From assembly GCA_009193035.1 (NCBI GenBank), contig SWDT01000001.1, forward strand, positions 434,001 to 498,000: a DNA stretch of 64,000 nt, written 5' to 3'. The DNA is from Halicephalobus mephisto. Lineage: Eukaryota > Nematoda > Chromadorea > Rhabditida > Panagrolaimidae. Below the pieces are notes generated by a model, which saw only the letters and a list, made by a program, of their open reading frames with translations, was not told where the DNA came from and ran no database searches. Below are positions 23,916 through 34,914 of this stretch, in pieces. The position numbers were made by a program, and so were the translations under genes. Position 1 is the stretch's first letter, and every line of letters starts with the position of its first letter.

Positions 23916-26900
23916 TATTAACCTGACAGCGTTAGTAGTTAATCATTCGAATGAGGATCCGCGTTGGAAAAAGCAGGAACTTCCTAATGGAAATAAACGA
24001 GCAATAAAGGTTCCTGTTTGACCTGTAATCGATAATAAATATTTATGTCTTCGTCAAAACCACAACCACGCGAGCAATGTTCTTTACAAAGTAAATGATT
24101 CATCAGAAGTTTACCACATGATAACGGGATTGTAACAATAATAGGGGATCAAAAATAGAACGACAATCAACTTCTTGCCAAAGTAAAAAAGTGACAGCCG
24201 ACGGCCAGTGATCAAGAAGAGCGGCCATTCGAATCAACTAGACAAACCTGGTTGACGGAACGCGATAGCCCCGAGCCAGATAAGCCTGTCACTCAATGGA
24301 CGAATGGAACAAACCGCGAAATTTTGTCCAATTACCTTCATATAATGTAAAAATTTAAACGAATACTTGTTTGTATCTAAGATTTCTGCATTCCCCAAAG
24401 AATAGAGAAGAAAGAAAAATTAACTATCCCTTAACCTCTAGATTGGAAATCCGGAAATTATCCTTGAGAATTCCTGAATTCATTAACAGAAGAAAAGAAG
24501 CCACCAAAACCACCCAAAGCTTAGAAAAAATCGCAACTCATCCCTAGAGATACTAACCGAAAGGAAAGTTCAATATAAGTTGCCGCGATTTTTGTCGCTG
24601 AATAAGGCGCTAGCATGTCTTCAAGGGATGACAAATAAGGGAAGCATGCCTTCCCAGAAGGCAGAGCTTGATGCAGACCTCTCTTGTCTTCCCTTCACTC
24701 CAATGCCAAAAGGAACAAAGATATGTCTTCGGCGGAGCTTTTTGAATATAGATGACAGAATGATGAATGCTTGGACAAAGGGTTAAAATTTGAGATACTA
24801 CATAGTCATTACACGTATTTTCGGAGGAAAGGGCAAATTACATCTTTGCTAGGATAAGGTTTTCTCCATTTTCGTCATAGCACTTTGCTGAAGACGAAAA
24901 GGAGTACGGACAAGTCGGCATTGCTGCCATCATGTCTAAAAAAACGTCTTCTTGGCTTTATAAACAACACATTAACGCATCTTCTGTCTTCAGCGAAGAA
25001 GAATTGTAAAGTAGATAACTGTAACTTTGTATTTTTATTCACGGGTTTCTGCACCTACGGCAAGGAGATTTTCCGGCTTGAAAGGCTCTGCAGTCGGAGA
25101 TAAAGAAATCAACTCGCTACAATGCCTTTACACTCTACTTTTCATAGGACAATGGGCCGTTCGCTAAGAAATGAGATAAAAATTGCTGAAGACTGAATGA
25201 CGAAGTGCCGGAAACCAACATCGACTTTATTTGCTGGAACGTAAGTAGAAAGACAATTTCGGGGAGTCTAGACTTTATTGCCAACAAGACTGGGATTTGT
25301 ATGTCGATGAAAAAAGTTGGGTTCGAGTGACTTGGAAATTTTTTAATTTAATTAGAACGTAACATGATTGAGAAAAGTAACAAGAATGAACGACGGAAAA
25401 CAAATTGAAAAGAATAGGAAGTCTTCAGACGAAAATCTGAGTTGATTCCGTGGAACGTTGGGATCTATTTTCAGATAAAATAGATAAACATGAATCATAA
25501 ACAGTTTTTATTCTGACCGATTTCCCATAAAATAGAGTCCATAATTCTGGCAGAATTTTTGGAACAGAAAAATAACTTTCTGATGGAAAAAACGCACAAC
25601 TGGACGCAAACAATGCCTTCTAGTTTGCATTCAGGCAAGTCAATGAGACAGCTTCTACTTTTCTGGCAATTTGTTGGGCCACAAGCATCTTTGCTCCTCA
25701 ACAAACATTTGACTCCAAAAGGCAGACGAGTATTGATGAGGGGAGGAAATTCGGTTATCTCAAGATCGGCTTATCTAGAACCACTTTCAAAACCCAAAGT
25801 CCATCGTCCAAGGGCAAAGCAGTTGCCTTTTTGGCTCTTCGATGGATGGCTCGTATGTTACATGGGAAGGAGAACATGTGCATCCGCGGGAGTGAGGAAT
25901 CGCACAGCTGCAAGCGTTTCCGGGACAGAAAAGCATGCTTTGCTTCTGTCTCCCACTTAATATACAGAACAAGAAAAAGCTATTCCACAGAGTCATTCAG
26001 TTTGCTCCTTTTTGGCCCAGCGTAAAAGCCGCGGGGAAAATATGGCCAAGAGACGTTTTTTCAGTTTGTATGAGTCAGAGTATTTCCATAAACTTGGGAA
26101 CAAATTCGCAGCGTCAATAAAACCACGACATGATCGATTTTCTGAACAATATTTAGAACCAAAATTGATTGAATTTCCAAGCAAAAAACGGTTTGACAAC
26201 TGACAATATATAAAAATACAATGGAATTGGTGCTGAAAGAATATGGAGGAAAGACAGATTCATTAAGCTTGGTGGCCTCTTGCGCAGTTTGACCCAGTCC
26301 ATTGTGTACAAGAAAACGGTTCAAACGATTTTTAAAAGTTCGACTGGCAGCGAAAAACTTCTTGTTGATGAGGGAGGAAGAATGGATAAACAAAATTCGA
26401 AAAAGAGTGAACCGATTGTTCCACTGATAATGGACACCCGGGGATCGACCAGCACGATTTTGTCCATCTCACGTATGCGAGAAAATCGTAACTTTTCTCT
26501 TCTCAGGCGAAAGATATCCTCATCAATATCCTCTCGTTCGTCGCGCGCAATTTTCTCTAACATATAACTCAGATAGAGCTTTTCGCAGAGGATTTTGAAT
26601 GGACAATAATAAATAACAAGTTGTATAGGAAGTAAAAAGTTGCTCAACGACATTGATCTGCGGTCGTTCTAAATCGAAGAAACGAGTTGCGCGAATACTA
26701 CCGGCAAGAACAAAAGCAATCGATTGCAAGTGATGAAAACAGGAGGCAAATCAATAAAACAATCGGAACCCTGGGCCTGAATCAACAAAGCTAAAATTAT
26801 CCATACCCATCGGAGAAAAGGAATTATAAACAACTGGACTATTGACTGTTTTGCAACTAGTTCATTCAAGGAAGGTTAAGAAGAGTGTACAAAAACTCTT

Positions 26901-27659
26901 GTTCGATCGACTAGTGTTCTTCAAAATATAGAGTATCCTAAAAAACCTTCACTTTTTGAAACTGAAATAATTCGACAAATACTGAATGACTTCATACTTT
27001 TCTTCAAATTCAGATGTCTTTATTATCTTATGGACAAAAAATTCTGGTAATTAATTTTCTCCAACTGGAAAGGGTATTGTGGGTTTGACGTGGCTCACGC
27101 CTTTCCCTGGAACTTGATCGATGATGTACTCTTTCGTCACAGTTTTATCTGACAATGAATAAGTCAACAATAGTAGTACGAAACAGGAAAAATTTAGATT
27201 ACGAACTCTTTTGAAATACTCATCGATTGCCTAGATTTCCATTCGAAAGTAGGAGCGAATGAATCTAAAATAGTCATTGAAAATTTTATGATAAAAATTG
27301 ATTTTACTTTGAACAATAGAGTCAAAGAAGATTTTAAAAGAAAATCTGATAAATTCCTTAATTAGATTTTCTAATCATTGCATCATTTTGGAATTTAGTA
27401 AATTTTAGTGTTAATATCTGACAAAAAAATTGAACTCATCATCTTTCAAATATTAATAGTTGAGTACTGCCTTTCCAAAAATCTTAGCAACTAATAAATC
27501 GACTTTAGTGGATCTAATGTTTTGAAATGAGTTATATACAATACCGAAGAAAATAATTGCAAATGTTTTATTCCTTAATAATTTTGTGAACACTCAATTA
27601 TATGTTAATTAAACAAGATATTATATAGCTACTATCAATTGCTTTAATAGAAACTAACT
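23916..27659. other. Spacer upstream of the GRAF-type gene
   Basis: This 3.7 kb should contain the GRAF-type promoter at its left. Several overlapping open frames between 24,580 and 26,870 lie on both strands; the minus-strand frame at 26,321-26,653 has a polar stretch (ARDEREDIDEDIFRLRREK) but no splice context or domain, so I do not call a gene. A 57 bp segment at 27,083 repeats 8,714 (separate entry). At about 27,490-27,540 a string related to 7,400-7,440 in inverted orientation is seen. Confidence 0.5.
27083..27142 (-). repeat. Dispersed coding-like segment, copy B
   Basis: The minus strand reads TKEYIIDQVPGKGVSHVKP in nineteen codons and aligns without gaps to the copy at 8,714-8,771. 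The flanks are not open, so this is a decayed piece of a gene or mobile element. See copy A for the comparison. Confidence 0.4.
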
Positions 27660-28300
27660 TTAAGCGCGCCACAAATATTTACAGGAAGTGACGTAGGAAT
27701 TTTAAGTTTTGGTGCGACAAAAGTATTACAAGTTTTTCTTTCTATATTTGTCTTTCAAGTAATTTTTACTTTTTGTTATTTTGGTTTTCAGTTTGTAATT
27801 TTAGTCATGGTTGGTCGCAAGAATCGTTCACTGAATTCGAAGGAAAAAGTTGTTAGTTGTACGTATGAGTAAGAAGAAACACGATGCTTTCAGAAGTTTT
27901 CCGGCTCTAGAATTTACTATTTCAAGGTGGGCGAATATTTTTAAAACGAGAAAAACTTTAGTTCTTCATGAGAAATCAGGGAGATTGAGAAAAACCTCAA
28001 AATTTACTGATCATCGAATGAAGATAACCTTTAGAGTTAACTCTACTTTTTGCTACATATATCGAGAAGGTAATTTTCGATGAAAACAATGACTGTTAGT
28101 GTTCGCACAATACAACATCTAATGGAGGAAGCTTATCTTCATGACCATCATAGAATCAAGAAATCATCTGTTTCTTTAAAAGACCAAAAGATGGGAAATG
28201 ATTAAACTTAAGAACAGAGCTTCCGATGAAAGTTTCCTCATATACTTAAAATTAGCAGTAGTATATAATGGGTGTAGCTAGGACAGTTGAAATCCCCTCA
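27660..28300 (+). mobile_element. Tc1/mariner-like transposase remnant (truncated)
   Basis: A start-like MVGRKNRSLNSKEKVV at about 27,807 leads, with frame breaks, through a helix-turn-helix region (FTISRWANIFKTRKT), a basic linker (EKSGRLRKTSKFTDHRMK) and a second region (VRTIQHLMEEAYLHDHHRIK). This order matches the paired-like DNA-binding half of Tc1 transposases. The catalytic DDE half is not found before the Polinton-related sequence begins, so the element is truncated. A string near 27,707 (GGTGCGACAAAAGTATTAC) could be the inner part of a terminal repeat; no inverted partner was seen. Confidence 0.6.
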
Positions 28301-28572
28301 TCATCTACCGAGACCATATACCAATATTTAGGGTTCCAATTGCAAAAAAGCCTCAATTTAGCAATAATTTTACCTGAATTTGCTAGGACAATTCTCAAAA
28401 ACATCCTCCCCTGCTTAAACTCATTTGACGGCTAAATTCTCCGTTCTCTTATTTTGCAATTTTAAAACCCATCCAAATGTGGACAGAAATCTTCTCTCCA
28501 GATTCAGCTTTGGTGATATAAACCATTATCTGAAAAAGTGAGCGTTTCATCCAATTTAAGAGGTGATGATAA

Positions 28573-28767
28573 ACATGGTAAACTATTTAGATGTTTAAAT
28601 GGGGTATAAGATTGAGCCCCAAAATTTGCAGTTTTTTGCTTGATTGATTTTTGAATGTGCTCTACTCAAAATGTATGAATTAAATCAAAATATGAGTTTT
28701 TCCTCAGAACAAAATTATTCTTTTGATAATACCTCTCCTGAAAATGTCTTTCATCCTACTTCTTACC
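28573..28767 (+). repeat. Left arm of ~200 bp imperfect inverted repeat
   Basis: This arm is repeated in inverted orientation at 29,870-30,080. The inner 130 bp match almost base for base; outer parts are more diverged, and the right arm has about 10 extra bases. Both arms keep the same short open reading (for example SFDNTSPENVFHPTSY), so they derive from coding sequence. The protease remnant lies between the arms. Confidence 0.8.
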
Positions 28768-29139
28768 ATCAATTTGTCCTGGTTGAAATGCCACAGTTAG
28801 AGAAATTACTCCAATACTGTCTTCCTCTATAAGTTTTGCGAACTTGTCTTTGTTTTTCTATGCGGCGAACATCCCCGGAATGTTCATAAGAACCTTCAAT
28901 AATTATTCTACAAGATACATATGACCTGTTATTAGAAAAGAATACTGCAGAAGTAGTATAATATAGGCGTTTCTAGCGCATCCTCCCCATCCCCACCAGA
29001 AAAATAAGGGTTTTACGCGATAAATAGTACATATCTTATCAAAAAACTCTTAATTTAAGCATTTTTGATGGTATTTTCATCCATATTTCTGACGCACCCT
29101 CTGCCCTCTTTTAGCTTTTTACACATTTTTTTATTATAA

Positions 29140-29537
29140 ATGTTTATTAAAAAGTTAAAACCATTGACAAATTACGACATTATAAATCTAGATAAAGAAT
29201 TAAAAATTTTAGAGGAGTATTCGCGAGGGATACTCCTCCGGGTAGTCCTTCGGATATAGAATTTGGGGTTGTAAATTTGGATATAAATAAAAATAATGGT
29301 ACTCATTGGGTCTGTTATTACAAGAATAATGATAAAAATTATTACTTTGATTCTTTTGGATTGGATCCTTCTATTGAATCACAAAATTACTTAAATTCAC
29401 AAATTGAATTATTAACCTTTCAAATTCAAAACTTTAATACACATCATTGTGGATATTATTGTTTCCTTTTTTTAAAATTAATGAATAAATATGATTTTAA
29501 AGAAATTGTGCTAGATTTGGTAATGACCATGAGCTAA
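29140..29537 (+). pseudogene. Polinton/Maverick-type cysteine protease (adenovirus-protease-like), frameshifted remnant
   Basis: Two overlapping open stretches encode an adenain/Ulp1-like cysteine protease of the kind carried by Polinton (Maverick) elements. The upstream stretch starts at the ATG at 29,140. The frame changes around 29,205-29,225, and the downstream stretch ends at TAA 29,537. The three catalytic elements are recognisable in order: the histidine in GTHWVCYY, an acidic residue in YYFDSFGLDP, and the cysteine in THHCGYYCF. In a Polinton the protease is thought to mature capsid proteins. None of the other core genes (polymerase B, integrase, packaging ATPase, capsids) is seen here. 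The single break and clear motifs suggest fairly recent decay. No restored sequence is given. Confidence 0.75.
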
Positions 29538-29869
29538 TGCATCAATATTATTCAAAATATATTATTTATACTGTAGTAGTTGTTGTAATAGAAGAATGTT
29601 GATAGTATGACACCTTGGAGCTCCATGATCAGGTGGAAAACTGTTGATTCCTACCATTAGCAATTAAAGCCTGTTTATCTTAACATAAGCATAGAATAAG
29701 AGAGAAAAGGTCATTTGATCGAAATCAAACTCGAATCAGTCTCAAGCTGGAATTTCTCAAAGACTGACTCTAACACTTTAGTCTCGCTTCTTAGGCATCG
29801 GCTGACTGGGCGAAGCTTTGGGCATTCTGTCTAGGCCATTTGCGGTTTAACTTCGATCTTTATACCTAC

Positions 29870-30080
29870 GGTAAGAAGTAGGATGAAAGACATTTTCAGG
29901 AGAGGTATTATCAAAAGAATAATTGTGTTTTGAGAAAAAACTCATATTTTGATCTAATTCATACATTTTGAGTAGAGCACATTCAAAAATCAATCAAACA
30001 AATTGGAAAGCAAAGAGCTGCAAATTTTGGGACCCAATCTTGGATCCTCCTTTAAAGTTTATTCCTTTGTAAATCATGAT
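29870..30080 (-). repeat. Right arm of ~200 bp imperfect inverted repeat
   Basis: Inverted partner of 28,573-28,767. The arms are 1.1 kb apart and flank the protease remnant. They may be element termini, or simply two inverted copies of one coding piece. Terminal features such as a 6 bp target duplication, usual for Polintons, were not found. Confidence 0.8.
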
Positions 30081-30577
30081 CAATGAACTTTTGAACAGAA
30101 CGCCAAAGTTGATCTTACAATATAAGAAAAAATTCTCTGATGTTGGATTTCATAATGGAAATCGTTTTCAATTTATAATTTTTGAATAAAAAATTTAAAG
30201 TTCACCAAATTCAGCAAAAGAGAATCTTGAAAATTCACTTAATCTTCGCTGAATTAGACGATTTAAAAAGAAAGCTTCCTCTCACAACACCTACTTCCTG
30301 GTTCAATAAAAGTTTTTATTCATTTCGCAAGAATATAATAGTTATAAAAAGTTCGGGCGAATAGTAACCACCGTATGATAGGGTTTTCAAAGTATTGTTT
30401 TCAGTCCAAACAATTAAAGCTTGAACACATTTGGCTAGCGTTAAACTTGTTTGGCAATGTTATTGGAATGACTGGAGAGATCAAAAAAGAACCACCGAAC
30501 GGGAATCATTATCGGCAATATATAAATTTTCGAACAAATAAAGTACCCGAGGATTGTTGGCATTGAAAAAGATTAGA
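30081..30577. other. Spacer, probable continuation of mobile-element debris
   Basis: A lysine-rich open frame at 30,182-30,364 has no recognisable domain but lies next to the Polinton remnant and may be part of it. Nothing else is seen before the stop codon of the SBSPON-like gene. Confidence 0.4.
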
Positions 30578-32054
30578 TTAGACCATTAGGAAGGGGTCTA
30601 GATGCTTCAGTTTCGGGTCGGTTTTGCACACACAATTATCAACGCGTTCTTGCCGGTACCAGATGCCGTAGCAGCTAGGAGGTCCAATGAGTTTCCAGTA
30701 GCCTTTTTGGCCGTCTTCGAGGTCACTGGCACATCTAGAAATAATCATAATTCCTTTATTACTCAATGAAGACTTCTACCTTGGAGTATTCCTGTGGTAT
30801 TGCGCCTGAGGCTGACATTCAGCGCAAATCTCATGTCCTCTCACAAGAGAAATCTTGAATTCCTTCTCAACGCAGTTTCTGTTCACCCAGCCTAGCTTAT
30901 ACTTTACACAGTAGCTGAAACATATCTCCTTAATACCTCATTGATTTTAATGATTAATTACTTTGTATGATTCCTACTCGGAATCAGCTCTTTTGGGTGC
31001 TTGTAGCTTTTTCTAGAGTCATGGAATTTGTAAGGTAACAACAACGCCACCGTTGTTTTGTCTAAAGATCAATTACTCAACCGATATATGTGAAAACCCT
31101 AACCTTTTCCTTTCTTCACAACTGGACATTCTTTGTAACAGGCCCTTACTTCAGATAAAGGCTGGCATGGCATTCCAGAATGTGTTGGTGGAACGACAAT
31201 ATGTCTATTCCTTTCTTGCTTCCCATCCCCGCATTCACGGTTATAAGGTCGGCATTCAGACCAATGGGACCACGAACTGAGTTCACAATCTGTAGGTAAG
31301 CAGACATAGGTGTAATCTGAACAGCAGTCACCGTATTGAACACAGAACTCATCACAAAAACAATCTGGGTTTGATTCGGTCAAGAACATAAGTCCATCAT
31401 AAGTAGGATACTCAGTTGGAGATGTAAGTTTCCTTAGGGGAGCACTAAAGTCTTCCACTTGACCTATCTTGACCGGCAAGTATCTATTCAATGTCGAAAG
31501 CCTTATAATCGGTCTTCCTTTTTCATAAGACGTAATTTCAGGAGATTCAGGTTCGTCAAAGAGATTTCCAAAAATGAGTTGTGTCAGAGTCTTTCTTTGA
31601 GCCGCCTGTTGCCTAGGTGGCAAGGGGGTAAACTTTTTCCTGTACTCTTCCCCATCCAATGCCGTCAAAAATTCGGCATGGCCTAAAAGCAATTAAAATT
31701 TGATCCATCTGGAAAATCTCATAATAACTCACCTGGAAATTGCTTCGTAAAGTTAATTTTCTGGTTGTCAATCTCGACAACATCAGGTAAAATAAGCCGT
31801 CCTATCCTTTGGCCATCCTCAGAAAGGACTGGTGGATATTCCTCCCCTTTGAATTTGACCAATTTTACGGGGGGAAGGGCAGTGACGAGAGGGATATTAT
31901 CTAATGCATCATCTTTGGCCTTACAACTTATATTCCTCCCAGTGCAGCAGAGTCTTCTGGAGTAACACCCGGCTTTACAAAGAGATAAGCTCGTGAGGAA
32001 GATAGTCAGGAAAAGCAATTTCTTCCTAAGGTTGAGGATCCACGGAGGACCCAT
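30578..32054 (-). CDS. SBSPON-like secreted protein (somatomedin B plus thrombospondin type-1 domain)
   Basis: Exons 31733-32054, 31104-31682, 30962-31061, 30780-30914 and 30578-30734 give 430 residues. The N-terminus is a signal peptide (KKLLFLTIFLTSLSLCKA). A somatomedin-B start (GCYSRRLCCTGRNISCKA, about 29-46) is separated by ~170 residues from its usual continuation (DCFCDEFCVQYGDCCSDYTYVC, about 214-235). A thrombospondin type-1 repeat follows (SSWSHWSECRPYNRECGDGKQ), then the family's cysteine-rich C-terminal domain (YCVKYKLGWVNRNC, EICAECQPQA, SCYGIWYRQERVDNCVC), which parallels human SBSPON. It should be an extracellular matrix or secreted protein. The start ATG at 32,054 lies 15 bases after a TGTTTCAG acceptor, suggesting trans-splicing. 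An in-frame extension upstream lacks an ATG. Confidence 0.85.
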
Positions 32055-34914
32055 TTGATAGAGGCTATTCTGAAACAACAGTCATGTCAACTAATCCGAG
32101 GAAGTCCTTGTTCATTGTTTACAAGTTTTGTCTATGAATGTCGGGTTCGAGAATATGAGGTACTGATAAGCGGCTCAGTTTGGACACGATTAAGTCCTAC
32201 TAATGAACAAGTAAAATGAAAACATTCACGTATGGTGGTCTCAAAAGAACCAGTGAAATAACCAAAGGAAGTACAAAATTTCCACGACAAGTTCAAAAAG
32301 GTAATAAATTTTCAGAGGGTTATCGTCAAATCAAGGTAGAACATGGTTGTAAATCTTTTTGTTTTACTTGACAGATGCGGAGATTCATGAGCCAAAACGA
32401 AGGAAAATATTGTCCGTACTCAAAAAGAACAAGATTGAAGACAAAGTAACTGCATGCAAATTTTGAAACATGTGGAGACGTGAAATGATCAAATAACATC
32501 CCGAAAAGAACATTCCCTGGAGCATTTCAATGCTGAGAGTTAAATAAAACGAAATCTGACTCAATGAATAGAAACTTCATTCAAAACTCAAAATCACCGA
32601 TTCCATTCAAGTCCCAAAAAATTGGGAGAGCCCGGTAAAACACTTTTTGACGCCGCCATATGTAGAATAGACCAGCTTATTCTCGAGAGTGGTGTCGGCT
32701 TACCGCGCCACCAACGGTTTCAAAGGTGTTGCTTATTTTTGCAGTACACCCTGAGTTGTATTTGCGTGAGCTTCTTTCGGTATCTGTTTCAAACTCTTGA
32801 AAAATTTGAGAAAACAAAAAGGAAAAAAGAACACATTGAATCCAATTTGACGAGGGAGAACTACCCGGAAACTAGTTAAATAAAAACCACACAAAAAGAA
32901 GGATAAATTGTCGATGAATAAACGATTTTGACACATGGATCAACGATTATGAAAAAAGAGAAAGAACCAAGGCTTCCAAAATGGGATAACTTTTTCTTGT
33001 CCGACAATAATGTCCGATTCCCTGGAGGGAAATGGAGAAAAACAAAATTTCCAGAGCCAAAACACGTCGTATATTATTCCTTTGTAAAGTGAAACGGTCA
33101 AGAGGTCAAGACTCTACTAATGAGCACATTAAACTGCAACAACTCTATGAGGGGGATCATTAGTCGTGTGCCCAGAAATCGCGCAGTGGAAATTTATTAC
33201 AACAAGTGCCGCTCTGAAAGGTCATCAAAGGACCATGAACAAAGTAGATAGGTAAACAGTGCCAAAAAGGACTGGGGGAGGAGGACTGATCGCAAATAAC
33301 ATTTTTCTCTGAGCAATGATGTATTTTTTATCCTCTAGCATGAAGGAAATCCTCCTCCACCAACCCATCAATCATAATTGCGACAAAAGTCAAAAAGAAT
33401 GCAGTTATCATTGTTAGTGCAAGCAAAACCAAAAAATATCTAAACTTGGATTTCTGAAGGATTAAGCTGGACCGTCAATCACCAAACGTGAAATATTTTG
33501 ATAAGTGGACAAAGTTGTAAAATGGTCCTTTTCCTCTTTTGCGTTTGAGAAACTTGGCGATAAATTTGTCAAATAAGAGGAGCTACTGTCTCGGAATTTT
33601 TTCGTTGAACAAACAAATAATCAAGAAGGAGGCAGTAAAATTAGTAGTCATAGATGAAAATCAAGAAAATTGGGCCCTGACATTTTAATGAAAGAAAATT
33701 ATTGAAATGATTAATCAAAAATCATAGTGGTGATATTTTTCAATAAAATTAGCCAAACTTTATAATACATTTAACTCCGTTCCCGGACTTGAAATGGACG
33801 AGAGCTGATTTTCAACAAGGACTTTGCAATTAGAAAAAAAATAAAAAAACAACTAGTTTCTCAAGTCCTTCGAAGAGAGCTCTACTCTCAAGCTAATTTC
33901 CTGAATTTCATCAGAAAACGCTGGTATTCATTCAAATGTCATAAAATCAGGAAAAATCGGCACTCATGAAAGAAAGAAACAAACAGCTTTGCGCATCGAA
34001 AAGGCCAGAAAAGTCAAGAGCCGAATGACTGATTTCTTCCGGATTCTTAGCGATCTATTTCTTCAAATACCTTGGAGCAAAAATGTAAACAAAAAATTAT
34101 GGCAAACATTAGCCAATTTATTACAGAAAAAAGAGTTTTTATGACCGTGAAAACTCTCGGCAATTTTTTATTCATTTTTGCGCTTATTATCAACAGTGAT
34201 GTTTCAGAGAACGAAAAATAATATTGTAGGAAATAACAAAATGAACTAAAAGGAGATTGGAACGTTAAAACCTAGTTTCCTCAGGCATGAGGAAAGGACG
34301 ATCCGAAATCCAGTCAAGCGGAAATCTCTTATTCTGGTTGACACCCAAAGTTAGATAATTTTCCGATTAATGTCTGTAAAACTTTCCATAGAAGAAAACT
34401 TTCAAGCCATGGAGACAGTACAAAATTGTCGATTATTCCGCTCAACGTGAAATGCATCGAGAACAAGTGTTCCTGCGAAAACAATTGAGGGCCGAAAGCA
34501 CCAAAAAGAAAGAGTCCTCTCAAGATGTAAAGTAAATCTCCCACCGAACTGAATTGATACTTGAGATTGATAATCTTCGAAATTCAAAGTTTATGAAATT
34601 CCACAACAAATTTTGTTTTTTTCACCCGATCATAAGTTTTTTTACGCGAAATGAGATCAAATCTGATTTGATACTGACCCAAACCTTTGTTTACTTTCAG
34701 TTTTAAAGTTATTTTTAATATCTTCGAGAAGCGGTTAAATTATACAGTCCCCCAGAAACTACATACATCAAGTGATGCTATGAATGTCCTGCATCTTGAT
34801 AAAAATCAAAGATCTAGTGGTTTTTGATAATACAAAAGGAAAGAAATTTTGAGTTTTGATATAAAAGCATGGTTTTTGGATTGCTAGTACTTCAAGAGAA
34901 GAGAAATATTGATA
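32055..34914. other. Intergenic spacer between divergent genes
   Basis: This 2.86 kb lies between the 5' ends of the SBSPON-like gene (-) and the first glucosylceramidase (+), so it carries both promoters. Short open frames (32,622-32,936; 34,329-34,587) have no domain. No repeat or RNA gene was recognised. Confidence 0.5.

Noticed and set aside
24580..26870. Dense open frames on both strands upstream of the GRAF-type gene
   Set aside because: No domains, no splice-phase continuity and mutual overlap in several frames; they are likely chance, including 26,321-26,653 with its charged stretch.
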